Program-made: the position numbers and the translations under genes
From: Bacteroidota bacterium
GTDB lineage: Bacteria; Bacteroidota; Bacteroidia; Cytophagales; Cyclobacteriaceae
Reading direction: 5' to 3'
Assembly (NCBI GenBank): GCA_018266055.1
Contig: JAFDYT010000008.1
Location: 450,978 to 514,977, forward strand
Length of the DNA stretch: 64,000 nt
Shown: piece by piece, positions 8,935 through 18,501 of the stretch
Position numbering within the stretch: position 1 is the first letter of the stretch
How the letters are laid out: the number at the start of each line of letters is the position of its first letter
The notes under the pieces: generated by a model
The model's input: only the letters and a program-made list of their open reading frames with translations
Database searches by the model: none
Told to the model about the DNA's origin: nothing

Positions 8935-9819
8935 ATGATTGAATCTATTGACAGATTTTTGTTTAGGGTGTTAGATTATTTTCATCGCAAAGCAAAGAAT
9001 CGTGTAGTAAACAATGAAGCGAGAAACAACGAAGAAAAGTGGAGCGCTCTTTTTGGTGGCAAGGATTCAATCTTGTTTGCGCTTAATAACAAAGTGAAAA
9101 TAAAACTTCTTAAAGCCAATGTACTTTCAAGGTTAATCTTTGATGGGTTTGAGGAAAATGAAATAGAATTTGTAACAAAGGCATTAAAGAAAGGAGATGT
9201 GTTTGTGGATATTGGTGCAAACATCGGACTGTTTTCTCTAATTGCTTCTCCACTTGTTGATAGTACGGGTAAAGTGATCTCTTTCGAACCATCGCCTGAA
9301 ACATTTTCCCGCCTTATTGAAAATGTCTCGCTGAATAACCTGACAAACATTTCAGCTAGAAATATAGGCCTATCGGACAGCGAGGGTGAGTTAATGCTAA
9401 ATGTTTCTGGCGATGGACATGATGCGTGGAATACATTTGCAGCTGTCAGTGATGAGAAATTTCATTCAACCAAGTCTGTTCCTGTCTTTACATTAGATGA
9501 TCAACTAGTAGAAGAGGCCAAAGAAAAAATTTCGCTTGTAAAAATTGATGTGGAGGGTTGGGAGAAATTTGTATTAGTGGGAGGGAAGACTTTCTTTCAG
9601 AAATTTGCGCCAGTAGTAATGATGGAATTTACGGAGTCAAATACTTTTTCGGCCGGATATATGGTGCAAGAGTTATATGACCTTATGGTAAGTTGGGGTT
9701 ATCGTTGGTATAGCTACAAAAATGGTGAGCTACATCCAGAAGCGAAAAGATTGCACTATCCGTATGATAACCTTATCGCTACCAAAGATATTGAGATCCT
9801 TCGTAAGCGATTAGGATAG
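8935..9819 (+). CDS. FkbM family methyltransferase
   Basis: 294 residues, a clearer FkbM member than the gene before it. The SAM-binding motif is VFVDIGANIGLFSLIA (from about residue 89), then VISFEPSPETFSRL, and late motifs LVKIDVEGWEKFVL and VVMMEFT. It probably O-methylates a sugar of the locus product. It sits between the first methyltransferase and a run of glycosyltransferases, all on the same strand, and is likely part of the same transcript. Confidence 0.87.
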   Translation: MIESIDRFLFRVLDYFHRKAKNRVVNNEARNNEEKWSALFGGKDSILFALNNKVKIKLLKANVLSRLIFDGFEENEIEFVTKALKKGDVFVDIGANIGLFSLIASPLVDSTGKVISFEPSPETFSRLIENVSLNNLTNISARNIGLSDSEGELMLNVSGDGHDAWNTFAAVSDEKFHSTKSVPVFTLDDQLVEEAKEKISLVKIDVEGWEKFVLVGGKTFFQKFAPVVMMEFTESNTFSAGYMVQELYDLMVSWGYRWYSYKNGELHPEAKRLHYPYDNLIATKDIEILRKRLG

Positions 9820-9844
9820 CAAGTACTGCATTATTATAGCGCCT

Positions 9845-10618
9845 ATGTTATATAGCGTAGTGACTGTAAATTTTAATAATGTAGAAGGACTGAAAAAGAC
9901 CTTTCTTTCTGTCTTTGGTCAAAAAAATGTTCCCTTTGAATACATCGTGATTGATGGAGAGTCATCCGATGGTAGCAAGGAGTTGATTAAAGAAAATGAG
10001 CATCGTATTACCTATTGGGTATCTGAAAAGGATAATGGGGTTTATCATGCCATGAATAAAGGCGTGATGAGCGCCAAGGGAACCTATGTTATTTTCTTGA
10101 ATTCTGGTGACTGTTTTGTTAATGAGAATTCCTTAAATCTGCTGGCGAATTCAAATCAGAATAATGACATTATATATGGTGACTTGGTATTGGATCAGAG
10201 TGGACAAATTCGAATAAAACGTTATCCGGATATACTGACTTTCGGTTATTTCATCAATGACACATTGCCTCATCCCGCCACCTTGATTAAAAGGGACCTT
10301 TTGCTCTCAACGCCATATAATGAAAAAAATAAAATTGTATCAGATTGGGAATTCTTCGTTTCCTGCATTTGTAAGAACAACGTATCGTACAGGCATGTTC
10401 CAGCCGAAATTTCAGTATTTGATTTATCCGGGATGAGCTCGGATACAGCAAACCAAGAACTAATTCGAATTGAGAAGGATGAATTTCTAAATTCTACCTT
10501 TCCTCTGTTCATGAAAGAGTATGAGGAACTGCAGGCATTACGTAAAAGAATGGAAAATAAGTCTCTATTAAAGATGATAAAGAGGTTTGTGATAAATCGC
10601 CTGGCCTTTAATAACTGA
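9845..10618 (+). CDS. Glycosyltransferase family 2
   Basis: 257 residues with a GT-A fold. The nucleotide-sugar binding start is SVVTVNFNNVEGLKKT, then VIDGESSDGSKELI, a KDNGVYHAMNKGV block typical of WcaA-like enzymes, and the metal-binding acidic motif in LNSGDCF near residue 86. It would add one sugar to the lipid-linked repeat unit on the cytoplasmic face. Donor and acceptor are unknown. About 160 nt without a gene follow, the first sizeable gap in the locus. Confidence 0.9.
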   Translation: MLYSVVTVNFNNVEGLKKTFLSVFGQKNVPFEYIVIDGESSDGSKELIKENEHRITYWVSEKDNGVYHAMNKGVMSAKGTYVIFLNSGDCFVNENSLNLLANSNQNNDIIYGDLVLDQSGQIRIKRYPDILTFGYFINDTLPHPATLIKRDLLLSTPYNEKNKIVSDWEFFVSCICKNNVSYRHVPAEISVFDLSGMSSDTANQELIRIEKDEFLNSTFPLFMKEYEELQALRKRMENKSLLKMIKRFVINRLAFNN

Positions 10619-10781
10619 TTAAATTAGAGAGAATGATTTTTTATTAACCTTGTCAGTCGGAATTTATTTGAGTACTGGAGTTTGCTTTGTGCGGTGGAGA
10701 AAAAGAGCGAAGAAAATCTATTAGAGAGCTTATGTTCTTGATTGCTAACAAAAAAATATTGCAATACATTTGAAGTCCTTT

Positions 10782-11606
10782 ATGGAGAGCCCCATAGTTT
10801 CTGTTGTAATACCTTGCTATAACCAAGCCGAATTTTTACCTGAAGCTATTGAAAGTGTCATTACTCAGAGCTATCCTTCGTGGGAGTGTATCTTAGTAGA
10901 TGATGGCTCAACTGACAATACGGCCTCTGTCATTGAATATTATTTGAATAAAGATAGCCGTATTAAATCCATTAAAAAGGAAAATGGAGGTCTGGTAAGC
11001 GCCCGAAATGAAGGGATTAAGGCAGCGCTTGGAAAATACATTTTACCATTGGATGGAGATGATAAAATTGCAAGCAAATATTTGCAATTCGGGATCGATA
11101 AACTAGAGAAAGACTCTGACTTAAAAGTGGTGTATTGCAGGGCTGAGTTTTTTGGAGCCAGGTCGGGTGCTTGGGCACTGCCTGACTTTAGCCTGGCAAT
11201 GTTAGCTCAAACCAATTTGATTTTTTGCAGTGCCATATTTAAGAAGTCAGATTGGGTGAACGTCGGTGGTTATGACCCTCAAATGAAATATGGTCTGGAG
11301 GATTGGGAATTTTGGATAAACCTGTTGAAGGATGGAAAAGGCAGGGTACATAGATTGGATTATGTTGGTTTTTTTTATAGAATAAAAGCCATTTCAATGT
11401 TTTCCCAGATGAGTGACGAGCATATAAAAGTGCTTGAAGATTATATCAGTGCCAAACATTCCAATTTTATTATTTCAATAATTGGTAACCCAATACGCCT
11501 TCATCGTAGGTTGGATTATTATCAGCAACGCGTAGAAAGAATTGAGCGAACCCCGATTTATAGAATCTATCAATATGTGTCGTCTTTAATCAGAAGTAAA
11601 AGATGA
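10782..11606 (+). CDS. Glycosyltransferase family 2
   Basis: 274 residues from the ATG used here; a TTG at 10770 would add four. GT-A motifs are clear: VSVVIPCYNQAEFLPEAI, LVDDGSTDNT and the DXD-like LPLDGDDKI. The late LEDWEFWINLLKDG block is typical of family 2 enzymes acting on surface glycans. It is preceded by a 150-nt gap in which no gene and no convincing promoter was seen. Its stop overlaps the next glycosyltransferase start by four bases. Confidence 0.9.
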   Translation: MESPIVSVVIPCYNQAEFLPEAIESVITQSYPSWECILVDDGSTDNTASVIEYYLNKDSRIKSIKKENGGLVSARNEGIKAALGKYILPLDGDDKIASKYLQFGIDKLEKDSDLKVVYCRAEFFGARSGAWALPDFSLAMLAQTNLIFCSAIFKKSDWVNVGGYDPQMKYGLEDWEFWINLLKDGKGRVHRLDYVGFFYRIKAISMFSQMSDEHIKVLEDYISAKHSNFIISIIGNPIRLHRRLDYYQQRVERIERTPIYRIYQYVSSLIRSKR

Positions 11607-12589
11607 ACGAAAAGGATCTGGCGATCGTTATCCCCGCTTATAAGAGTAAATTTTTTCGCGAAGCGCTTCAATCGCTGGCTAGCCAAACGGTTAAAGACTT
11701 TACTATTTATGTTGGAGATGATTGCAGCCCTGAAGATTTAAAATCAGTAGTGGACGAGTTCCCTGACCTTGATATTTTCTACTATCGTTTTGAAGAAAAC
11801 CTTGGAGGTAAGGATTTGGTTGGGCAATGGACCAGATGTGTGGCACTTTCAAAAAATGAAAGATGGATCTGGTTGTTTTCGGATGATGACATTGTTGATC
11901 CGATCTGTGTAGAAAAGTTTTACGAGACGAGTAAGGAATCTACAGTAGACGTGCTGCGCTTTAATACTGCGGTGATCGATGGAGATGGCAGGATAGGCAG
12001 TTATGCTCCGGTGGGGCCCGAGTTTGAGTCATCGGAGATGATGGCATACTATATACTTCGCGGGGAGCGCGGCAATTCGATGCCTGACCATATTTTTTCA
12101 CGCTCAGTTTATGATCAGAAGAAAGGATTCGTGAATACAGCTTACGGCCAGTCAGCCGATTGGGCTACCTCAATACTTTTTTCGCAGGATAAGGGGATTC
12201 GTATTATTCCACATGCGATCGTCTATTGGCGAAGGAGCGGCGAAAATATTTCTAGCTTAGCTGCTAAAAAAAAGGCATCCATCCAGACTGGGTATATTCA
12301 GTTTATATATTGGGTTGCAGATCATTTTCAGTATTTAAGACAAAACAAAGGAAACATTCTGTATGCACAGATGCTTGACGCTATACGATTAAATTTTCTC
12401 ATTGTGATGACGGGGCATTATCAAGGCTTTTCATTGAAAAATTTACAAGCGATCGTAGCGGTAATGCGAGGGCCACTCGAGTTGTCATGGTTTAAATGCT
12501 TTGCCTATACAATGAAAATTTACTCTAAGACAGGGCCTATTGTTAAGTTTCTTGTGAAATGTAAGCGTATGATTAAAAAGATTAGCTAA
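11603..12589 (+). CDS. Glycosyltransferase family 2
   Basis: 328 residues. The GT-A signature opens the protein (LAIVIPAYKSKFFREALQSL), followed by YVGDDCSPEDLKSV and the acidic metal-binding motif LFSDDDIV. The remainder lacks membrane segments. The start overlaps the previous stop (ATGA) and the fucosyltransferase gene follows after two bases, so the three are probably co-translated. Sugar specificity is unknown. Confidence 0.88.
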   Translation: MNEKDLAIVIPAYKSKFFREALQSLASQTVKDFTIYVGDDCSPEDLKSVVDEFPDLDIFYYRFEENLGGKDLVGQWTRCVALSKNERWIWLFSDDDIVDPICVEKFYETSKESTVDVLRFNTAVIDGDGRIGSYAPVGPEFESSEMMAYYILRGERGNSMPDHIFSRSVYDQKKGFVNTAYGQSADWATSILFSQDKGIRIIPHAIVYWRRSGENISSLAAKKKASIQTGYIQFIYWVADHFQYLRQNKGNILYAQMLDAIRLNFLIVMTGHYQGFSLKNLQAIVAVMRGPLELSWFKCFAYTMKIYSKTGPIVKFLVKCKRMIKKIS

Positions 12590-12591
12590 GC

Positions 12592-13467
12592 ATGTTGATC
12601 ATCAAGATACACTATGGGCTGGGCAACCAGATGTTTCAATACGCGCTTGGTCGGCGTTTGTCGATCGAAAAGAAAACAGAGTTCAAACTTGATGTTTCCT
12701 TTTTTTCTAAACAAAGGCCGGAGGAATCCCAACGTGAGTATAGCCTGAGTGGATTTTTCATTCAAGAACAAATCGCCTCCCGGAAAGAGATTTTAGAATT
12801 TGAATCAAGAACTTTACTTAGCCGCTTTAAGAATTTTTTCGAGAGATTATTTTTACCCTATTACCTGCGATCCATTGTTTTTGAAAAAGGTCCAGTCTAT
12901 GACGCCAAGGTGCTGAGAACACGCAACCACTGTTATTTGAACGGTTACTGGCAGCAGGAGAAATACTTTAAACCGATTGAAAAGTTACTTCGTCAGGATT
13001 TTACTTTTCGTGGTGAGACGGACGAAATTAACGACGGGGTACTGTCCACTATTAAATCCAAGGAAACGCCTGTAGCTATCCACATTCGCCGTGGTGATTA
13101 CCTTAGCGACTCGATGATTTTGTCAGTGTTACACCAATGTACCATGGATTATTATTTACGCGCGACAAATTATATTGCATCTTGTACCAGGAACCCCTTC
13201 TTCTTCATATTCTCAGACGATTACGAATGGGTAAAAGAAAATTTCAAAATCAATCACCCTAGCCAATTCATTACGAATTACAATTCGGAAAAACCATTAG
13301 AAGATTTAAGACTCATGTCAGCATGCTCGCATTTTGTGATTGCCAATAGTAGCTTTAGTTGGTGGGCAGCTTGGTTAGGTCAAGCGAAAGATAAGATAGT
13401 AGTGGCTCCGGAAAAATGGTACAAAAATGGACTTAATATTGCGTGCGAGGAATGGGTAAGAATGTAA
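12592..13467 (+). CDS. Alpha-1,2-fucosyltransferase-like, family GT11
   Basis: 291 residues. It starts with the GT11 block IKIHYGLGNQMFQYALGRRL, then the GDP-binding HIRRGDYL motif (from His164), the FSDDYEWVKENF block and the C-terminal FVIANSSFSWWAAWLG. These match alpha-1,2-fucosyltransferases that use GDP-L-fucose. Gmd and Fcl, which make GDP-fucose, are not in the window, so the donor must come from elsewhere, or the enzyme uses another GDP-sugar. Confidence 0.9.
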   Translation: MLIIKIHYGLGNQMFQYALGRRLSIEKKTEFKLDVSFFSKQRPEESQREYSLSGFFIQEQIASRKEILEFESRTLLSRFKNFFERLFLPYYLRSIVFEKGPVYDAKVLRTRNHCYLNGYWQQEKYFKPIEKLLRQDFTFRGETDEINDGVLSTIKSKETPVAIHIRRGDYLSDSMILSVLHQCTMDYYLRATNYIASCTRNPFFFIFSDDYEWVKENFKINHPSQFITNYNSEKPLEDLRLMSACSHFVIANSSFSWWAAWLGQAKDKIVVAPEKWYKNGLNIACEEWVRM

Positions 13468-13512
13468 AGTGCAAACGCTTGTGAATTCAATATAGATGCA
13501 AATGACAATTTT

Positions 13513-14238
13513 ATGGATAAAGAAATTAACTACGTTCACACTGAAGAGTATCATAATACAGGTTCACCGAGCCTAGTCTTACCTTACATCATTCAACTAA
13601 TCTCGCCATCTAACATTCTTGATGTGGGATGCGGAACAGGAACATGGCTTTCGGTAGCGAAGCAATTAGGAGTAAAAGATGTGAAGGGTGTGGATGGAAT
13701 TCATGTTGACAGAAAACTCATGAAGCTTAGCGATGATGAATTTCTTCAACAGAACCTTACACACCCGCTTGTGTTGAACAGAAAATTTGATCTCGTTATC
13801 TGCCTGGAGGTGGCAGAGCATCTCCCGGACAACGCTGCTGATGGCTTAGTGAACTCGCTAGTAGGTCACGCAGATATTGTTTTGTTTTCAGCGGGAATCC
13901 CCGGGCAGGGAGGACAGTATCATATTAACGAGCAATGGCCATCATATTGGCAAAAAAAATTTCAACAACATGGATTCGTGACCTATGATTTCTTGCGAGA
14001 TAAGTTCTGGGAAGAAGCGCGGATTCAGTGGTGGTACAAGCAAAACATGTTCATCTTTGCAAAACCTGGAAATGCCAGACTAAACGCCTATCAGCCAGTT
14101 GAGAAAATCAAAAACCTGGTTCACCCAGATTTGTTGGAGCAAATCAATACAGACCTGACTTTTTACTCTGAGATGGTAAAGAGACCAAAGTTTTTGCCCT
14201 CGTTAAAGTTATTGGTAAAGTCAATCCTTCGCAAATAA
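13513..14238 (+). CDS. Class I SAM-dependent methyltransferase
   Basis: 241 residues. Methyltransferase motif I is ILDVGCGTGTWLSVA (about 36-50), then VKGVDGIHVD for the acidic strand, and FDLVICLEVAEHLP as motif II. The middle has a WPSYWQKKFQQHGF segment seen in many sugar or lipid methyltransferases of polysaccharide loci. It is the third methyltransferase in the locus and may modify a sugar hydroxyl or carboxyl. A 45-nt gap separates it from the fucosyltransferase. Confidence 0.84.
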   Translation: MDKEINYVHTEEYHNTGSPSLVLPYIIQLISPSNILDVGCGTGTWLSVAKQLGVKDVKGVDGIHVDRKLMKLSDDEFLQQNLTHPLVLNRKFDLVICLEVAEHLPDNAADGLVNSLVGHADIVLFSAGIPGQGGQYHINEQWPSYWQKKFQQHGFVTYDFLRDKFWEEARIQWWYKQNMFIFAKPGNARLNAYQPVEKIKNLVHPDLLEQINTDLTFYSEMVKRPKFLPSLKLLVKSILRK

Positions 14239-14247
14239 CTTGCTGGA

Positions 14248-15204
14248 ATGAATAATGCGCTTGTTAGTGTAATAATTCCTGTTTTCAATGCTCGTCTCTA
14301 TCTCAGAGAATCGATTGACTCGGCATTGAATCAAACCTATGCTAACATCGAAATTATTATTGTAAATGATGGGTCAACCGATGGATCCTTGGAGTTGTTG
14401 CAGGAAGTTTATGGTTACGAGCCGAAGGTAAAAATCCTCACCGGCGAAAATCACGGACAATCCTCAGCTTGCAACCTTGGCTTTGCTAACTCTACAGGTG
14501 ACTACATTAAGTTTCTGGATAGTGACGATATTATAAACCTGCATTTTATTGAGGCTCAGATGAAGTTGATCGGAGGATCCACCACCATGATTTCTTCGGC
14601 TAGTTGGGGCAGATTTTATAATAATGATCTTTCAACGTTTAGATTGAACTATGAATCAGTCTGGCGCGATATGAAGCCTATCGATTGGATTGTGGAGTCG
14701 CTTGAGAATGGATCTAACATGATGCAGTGTGCGCTTTGGTTAATTCCAAGGGAAGTTTTGCTTAAGAGTGGATTGTGGAATGAAAGATTAAGTTTAAATA
14801 ACGATTTCGATTTTATCGTTAGGGTTTTGCTAGCCGCTTCTGCCATTAAGTATTCGAAGGAATCAACTCTCTATTATCGATCGGGGATGAATAACAGTCT
14901 ATCGCAAAGACGATCTGCGAAAGCGTGGGAGTCTGGTGTGAATTCCAATATGTGGGGAGTAGAGAACATTTTAGCGTTCGAGAATTCGCCCCGTACCAGG
15001 TATGCCTGTGGGAAAAACCTTTGCTATTGGCTTTTTCAAACTTACTACCCTTATCCGGCATTAAGCAAACCTATTGAAAAGAAAATTAAAGAAATGGAAT
15101 TTATCATCGTTTATGGTGCCCGACCGATGACCAAAATGATTTCTCGCGTAGTGGGATGGAAATTTCTTCTTTGGCTTAAATTTAAAGTTAGGCTTGCTCC
15201 CTAA
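14248..15204 (+). CDS. Glycosyltransferase family 2
   Basis: 318 residues. GT-A motifs: LVSVIIPVFNARLYLRESI, IIVNDGSTDGSLELL and the DXD region KFLDSDDIIN. The NNDFDFIVRVLLAAS block plays the role of the family's late ED-type catalytic motif. It starts nine bases after the methyltransferase stop. No membrane anchor. The sugar is not predictable. Confidence 0.9.
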   Translation: MNNALVSVIIPVFNARLYLRESIDSALNQTYANIEIIIVNDGSTDGSLELLQEVYGYEPKVKILTGENHGQSSACNLGFANSTGDYIKFLDSDDIINLHFIEAQMKLIGGSTTMISSASWGRFYNNDLSTFRLNYESVWRDMKPIDWIVESLENGSNMMQCALWLIPREVLLKSGLWNERLSLNNDFDFIVRVLLAASAIKYSKESTLYYRSGMNNSLSQRRSAKAWESGVNSNMWGVENILAFENSPRTRYACGKNLCYWLFQTYYPYPALSKPIEKKIKEMEFIIVYGARPMTKMISRVVGWKFLLWLKFKVRLAP

Positions 15205-15229
15205 TTAATTAACTAATCCAAGGAACTAA

Positions 15230-15260
15230 TTGTTTTCAATTTAATTGATCAGTAGTTTTA
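15230..15260 (+). promoter_or_regulatory. Candidate Bacteroidota-type promoter before the second half of the glycosyltransferase run
   Basis: TTG at 15230-15232 and TAGTTTTA at 15253-15260 resemble the -33 and -7 elements (consensus TTTG and TAnnTTTG, 7 of 8 here) with a 20-nt spacer. The pair sits in a 68-nt intergenic gap, 12 nt before the start codon of the next glycosyltransferase. Inferred from motif and position only. Confidence 0.4.
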
Positions 15261-15272
15261 AGGTTTTATTCA

Positions 15273-16307
15273 ATGAAAATTTCAATTTGCATTCCACAAT
15301 ACAATCGGATAAAATACCTGCTCCGAAGCCTCTCCATCATTGAGCAACAAACCTATCCGGATATAGAGATTTCGATCAGCGACGATTGCTCTTCTGACGA
15401 TACCGATGCAGAGATTAAAAAGTTGATGACAACGTATCGGTATCCCATTGTTTATGATCGTAACCCGGTTAATCTTGGGTATGACAGAAATTATCGGAAG
15501 TGCATCGAAATGGCAAGCGGAGACTATGCAGTGGTGATTGGTAATGATGATTCGATATATAAACCCGATGGAATTGAAAACCTAGTAAAATTTTTACAAC
15601 AAAATAATTTACCAGACATCGGATTTTCCAATATGATAGAAGAGCGCACAGGTAATACCTTAATTGAAAGAGCTCTAAAAACGACTGTCATCGGCTCTGG
15701 ACCTGATATAGCCACTCGTCATTATTCGTGCTTTAGTTTTGTTGGGGGGCTTATTTACAAAAGATCAACATTCATACAATTCAATACCGATAAATATGAC
15801 GGAAGTATCTATTCTCAAATGTATATGGGGGTTTATATGATTTCAAAAGGCTGCATACTATTCAGTATCTATGAGCCTCTTGTGATAAAAGACTTATTGA
15901 TTGATGGCATATTTAGAAAATCGTACAGAGAACGAATAGCAAAAAAATGGAGCGACTATAAAGTTGTGGACGCAGGATTACCCTCTGTGATCAATGTACT
16001 AATAGGAGGTATAACCGATGCTGGAGCAGCTACGCAGAAAAGAGTATTTTACATTTTTAGACGGATCTATTCGATTACTTTTCCGCATTGGATTTTGGAC
16101 TATAAAGAAAACGGCGCCTTACCAGAGGCGATGGGCCTGATTGCGGGGCTCAACCCAAAGAAAAATAGGAACTATTCAAAACTAACCTTTACCAACCAAT
16201 TAGCTTTATACATTATTTATTTGGGCGCCGCCCTCATGGCATTGATAACGCCAGTATTTTTCTTTAAAAAGTACAAGCATAAACTCTATGCTTTTTTTAA
16301 GAAATAA
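15273..16307 (+). CDS. Glycosyltransferase family 2
   Basis: 344 residues. Opens with ISICIPQYNRIKYLLRSLSI, then ISISDDCSSDDTDAEI and the acidic motif VVIGNDDSIY, defining a GT-A family 2 enzyme. The C-terminal 40 residues include a hydrophobic stretch (LALYIIYLGAALMALITPVF), so this one may be attached to the inner membrane. It is separated from the previous gene by a gap with a possible promoter, and the next gene follows after two bases. Confidence 0.87.
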   Translation: MKISICIPQYNRIKYLLRSLSIIEQQTYPDIEISISDDCSSDDTDAEIKKLMTTYRYPIVYDRNPVNLGYDRNYRKCIEMASGDYAVVIGNDDSIYKPDGIENLVKFLQQNNLPDIGFSNMIEERTGNTLIERALKTTVIGSGPDIATRHYSCFSFVGGLIYKRSTFIQFNTDKYDGSIYSQMYMGVYMISKGCILFSIYEPLVIKDLLIDGIFRKSYRERIAKKWSDYKVVDAGLPSVINVLIGGITDAGAATQKRVFYIFRRIYSITFPHWILDYKENGALPEAMGLIAGLNPKKNRNYSKLTFTNQLALYIIYLGAALMALITPVFFFKKYKHKLYAFFKK

Positions 16308-16309
16308 CT

Positions 16310-17341
16310 ATGCGACTATTAGTTGTCGGTGCTGACACCCCGTATGCAATAGAGCGCCCTTACCTGAGGTATTTAGCAGAGATCAAAGGCGTTGATGCGA
16401 TTACTTTGTTTCCTGCACAAAATATTTTCCTGGAGTATTACCGTAAAAATCTTACTAATAAACTGCTGTTCAGAGCTGGGTTAAGTACAATAATGACTCA
16501 AATTAACCTAAGGCTGAAACAGGTTGTTGCGGAATTCACACCAGACATAGTTTGGGTATTTAAGGGAATGGAAGTATTGCCGGAAACAATTACTTGGTTA
16601 AAAAAAAGAGGAGTAAAGGTGGTTAATTATAACCCAGATAATCCTTTCATTTTTTCAGGTCGGGGGAGTGGAAATAGCAACGTTACCCGATCAATAGGTT
16701 TGTTCGATTTACATCTTTCCTATGATAAAATGGTAAAGCGAAAAATCGAAAATGATTTCGGAATTGACTGCCACCTGTTACCATTTGGGTTTGACCTTGA
16801 ACCAGAAGTGTTTGAAAAAGCGAAGCGAGCAGAGGAAAATGTAGGAGTTTGCTTCTTGGGAAGTGCCGATCCGTATCGTGCAAAATTTATTACCCAATTG
16901 ATCGACCGTGGTGTAGCATTGGATCTTTATGGCAATGGATGGAAAAAATACCTTAGCTCTAATACGAATGTAGGTATATATAACGCTACGTATGGGGAAG
17001 ATTTTTGGTCTGTGCTTCGTCAATATCGTGTTCAGCTCAATATGATGAGGCCGCATAATCTGCAATCGCATAATATGCGCACGTTTGAGGTGCCTGGCGT
17101 AGGTGGGATTGAACTTGCCCCGGCCACAATTGACCATGAAACTTACTTTGAACCTGGTCTAGAGATTATCGTTTACCGTGATGTGGATGATTGTGTTGAC
17201 CAAATCAATACTTTGCTTTCAATACCTGAAAGAGAAGCGAATGATATTCGGCATAAAGCGAGAGTACGATCACTGAATTCTGGTTATACATATAAGGATA
17301 GGGCAAATCAGGTTTTCGAAATACTAAATCGTTTAATCTGA
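16310..17341 (+). CDS. CgeB-like glycosyltransferase (GT4-type C-terminal domain)
   Basis: 343 residues. The N-terminal half contains VWVFKGMEVLPETITWLKK and VNYNPDNPF, and the C-terminal half SHNMRTFEVPGVGG, a block typical of the CgeB / Glyco_trans_1_2 group with a GT-B fold. Such proteins are usually retaining glycosyltransferases of spore-coat or surface glycan clusters. The stop codon overlaps the next start (ATGA), so expression is coupled to the following GT-B enzyme. Confidence 0.78.
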   Translation: MRLLVVGADTPYAIERPYLRYLAEIKGVDAITLFPAQNIFLEYYRKNLTNKLLFRAGLSTIMTQINLRLKQVVAEFTPDIVWVFKGMEVLPETITWLKKRGVKVVNYNPDNPFIFSGRGSGNSNVTRSIGLFDLHLSYDKMVKRKIENDFGIDCHLLPFGFDLEPEVFEKAKRAEENVGVCFLGSADPYRAKFITQLIDRGVALDLYGNGWKKYLSSNTNVGIYNATYGEDFWSVLRQYRVQLNMMRPHNLQSHNMRTFEVPGVGGIELAPATIDHETYFEPGLEIIVYRDVDDCVDQINTLLSIPEREANDIRHKARVRSLNSGYTYKDRANQVFEILNRLI

Positions 17342-18501
17342 TGACGACCGTTGCGTTGGTTCATTTTTCTGCTGTTGAACTCTATCCTCCTGTAAGAAAT
17401 TTGATTCGTGAATTAGAAAAAAATCAGTCTTTTGATCGGTTAATTGTTTTGACCACTGCACCCCAAAAAAACATAGAGCGGTTTTATGTTGCTGATCCCC
17501 GAATTAAAATTTTTCGATTAAATGAATTTGATAGGAGACAAGGAACAATAAGGCGGTTATGGAATTACTTTGTATTTAATTTCACGAGCCTTTTGCTCCT
17601 AATTTTTTATAACCCCGCTTCGGTATTATATTTTGAAACACTCTCTTCCTTTCCAGTTTTCCTTTTCAAAAGGTTTTTTAAACCTCGTGTAAAATTGTTG
17701 GTTCATTATCATGAGTACATTAGCCCTGATGAATTTCGAACTGGAATGGTTCTACTCCGCTGGTTTCATCAGTATGAAAAGTGGTTATACCCCAGGTCGG
17801 TGTGGGTTTCTCACACTAATGAGTTTAGAATGGAGTTATTTAAGCAAGATATAGCACCGGTTCAAGTCCCTCATTCATTTATACTTCCAAATTATCCTCC
17901 CGCAAGCTGGCTTACTATTCGAAAGCCTTCGACTACCTGGCCTGTAAAAATAGTTTACATTGGCGCTTTTAGTTTAAAAATGATGTACACACGAGAATTT
18001 GCTCAATGGGTAATAGATCAGGCGGGGACAGTGATTTGGCATGTGTACTCTTCTAATTTTTCGAAGGACGCAAATGATTATCTAAAATCGTTAAATACTG
18101 AATTTATTGATTTAAAGCCCGGGGTTGATTATGATAAGCTGCCAGAGATTTTGAAAGGGTATGAGGTAGGTGTAATCCTTTATTCTGGAGCCATCCCGAA
18201 TCATACTTTGAACGTGCCCAATAAACTATCGGAATACCTATCTTGTGGGCTGGATGTGTGGTTTCCAAGCGAAATAAAAGGAAGTTTATCATATTGCAAT
18301 CAGGATGCTTATCCCAAGGTTATGGCGCTGGATTTTAAATCAGCAAACGGTTGGATTTTACAGGAGATGATGAACAAGGATGGCCTGAAGCAAAACTTGA
18401 TCACCTTTTCTTGCGAAGAGGCGCTTATGCCATTGATTCATTGTTTGATGGATGACTCGAAATTGCAGAAAGCCGCAGTTTCATCAAAATCAGAAAAATA
18501 A
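17341..18501 (+). CDS. Glycosyltransferase, GT-B fold (GT4-like)
   Basis: 386 residues with weak but recognisable GT4-like layout: an N-terminal domain with a hydrophobic patch (NFTSLLLLIFYNPASVLYFE) that may contact the membrane, a linker near PVKIVYIGAFSLK, and a C-terminal domain with GVILYSGAIPNHTLNVPNKLSEYLSCGLD split by motif positions typical for donor binding (the NKLSEYL segment). It overlaps both neighbours by one base. Assignment to the exact CAZy family is uncertain. Confidence 0.7.
   Translation: MTTVALVHFSAVELYPPVRNLIRELEKNQSFDRLIVLTTAPQKNIERFYVADPRIKIFRLNEFDRRQGTIRRLWNYFVFNFTSLLLLIFYNPASVLYFETLSSFPVFLFKRFFKPRVKLLVHYHEYISPDEFRTGMVLLRWFHQYEKWLYPRSVWVSHTNEFRMELFKQDIAPVQVPHSFILPNYPPASWLTIRKPSTTWPVKIVYIGAFSLKMMYTREFAQWVIDQAGTVIWHVYSSNFSKDANDYLKSLNTEFIDLKPGVDYDKLPEILKGYEVGVILYSGAIPNHTLNVPNKLSEYLSCGLDVWFPSEIKGSLSYCNQDAYPKVMALDFKSANGWILQEMMNKDGLKQNLITFSCEEALMPLIHCLMDDSKLQKAAVSSKSEK

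Noticed and set aside
10619-10781. Possible small gene in the gap between two glycosyltransferases
   Set aside because: No open frame with a start codon and plausible composition was seen; I see neither a hairpin nor a convincing promoter.
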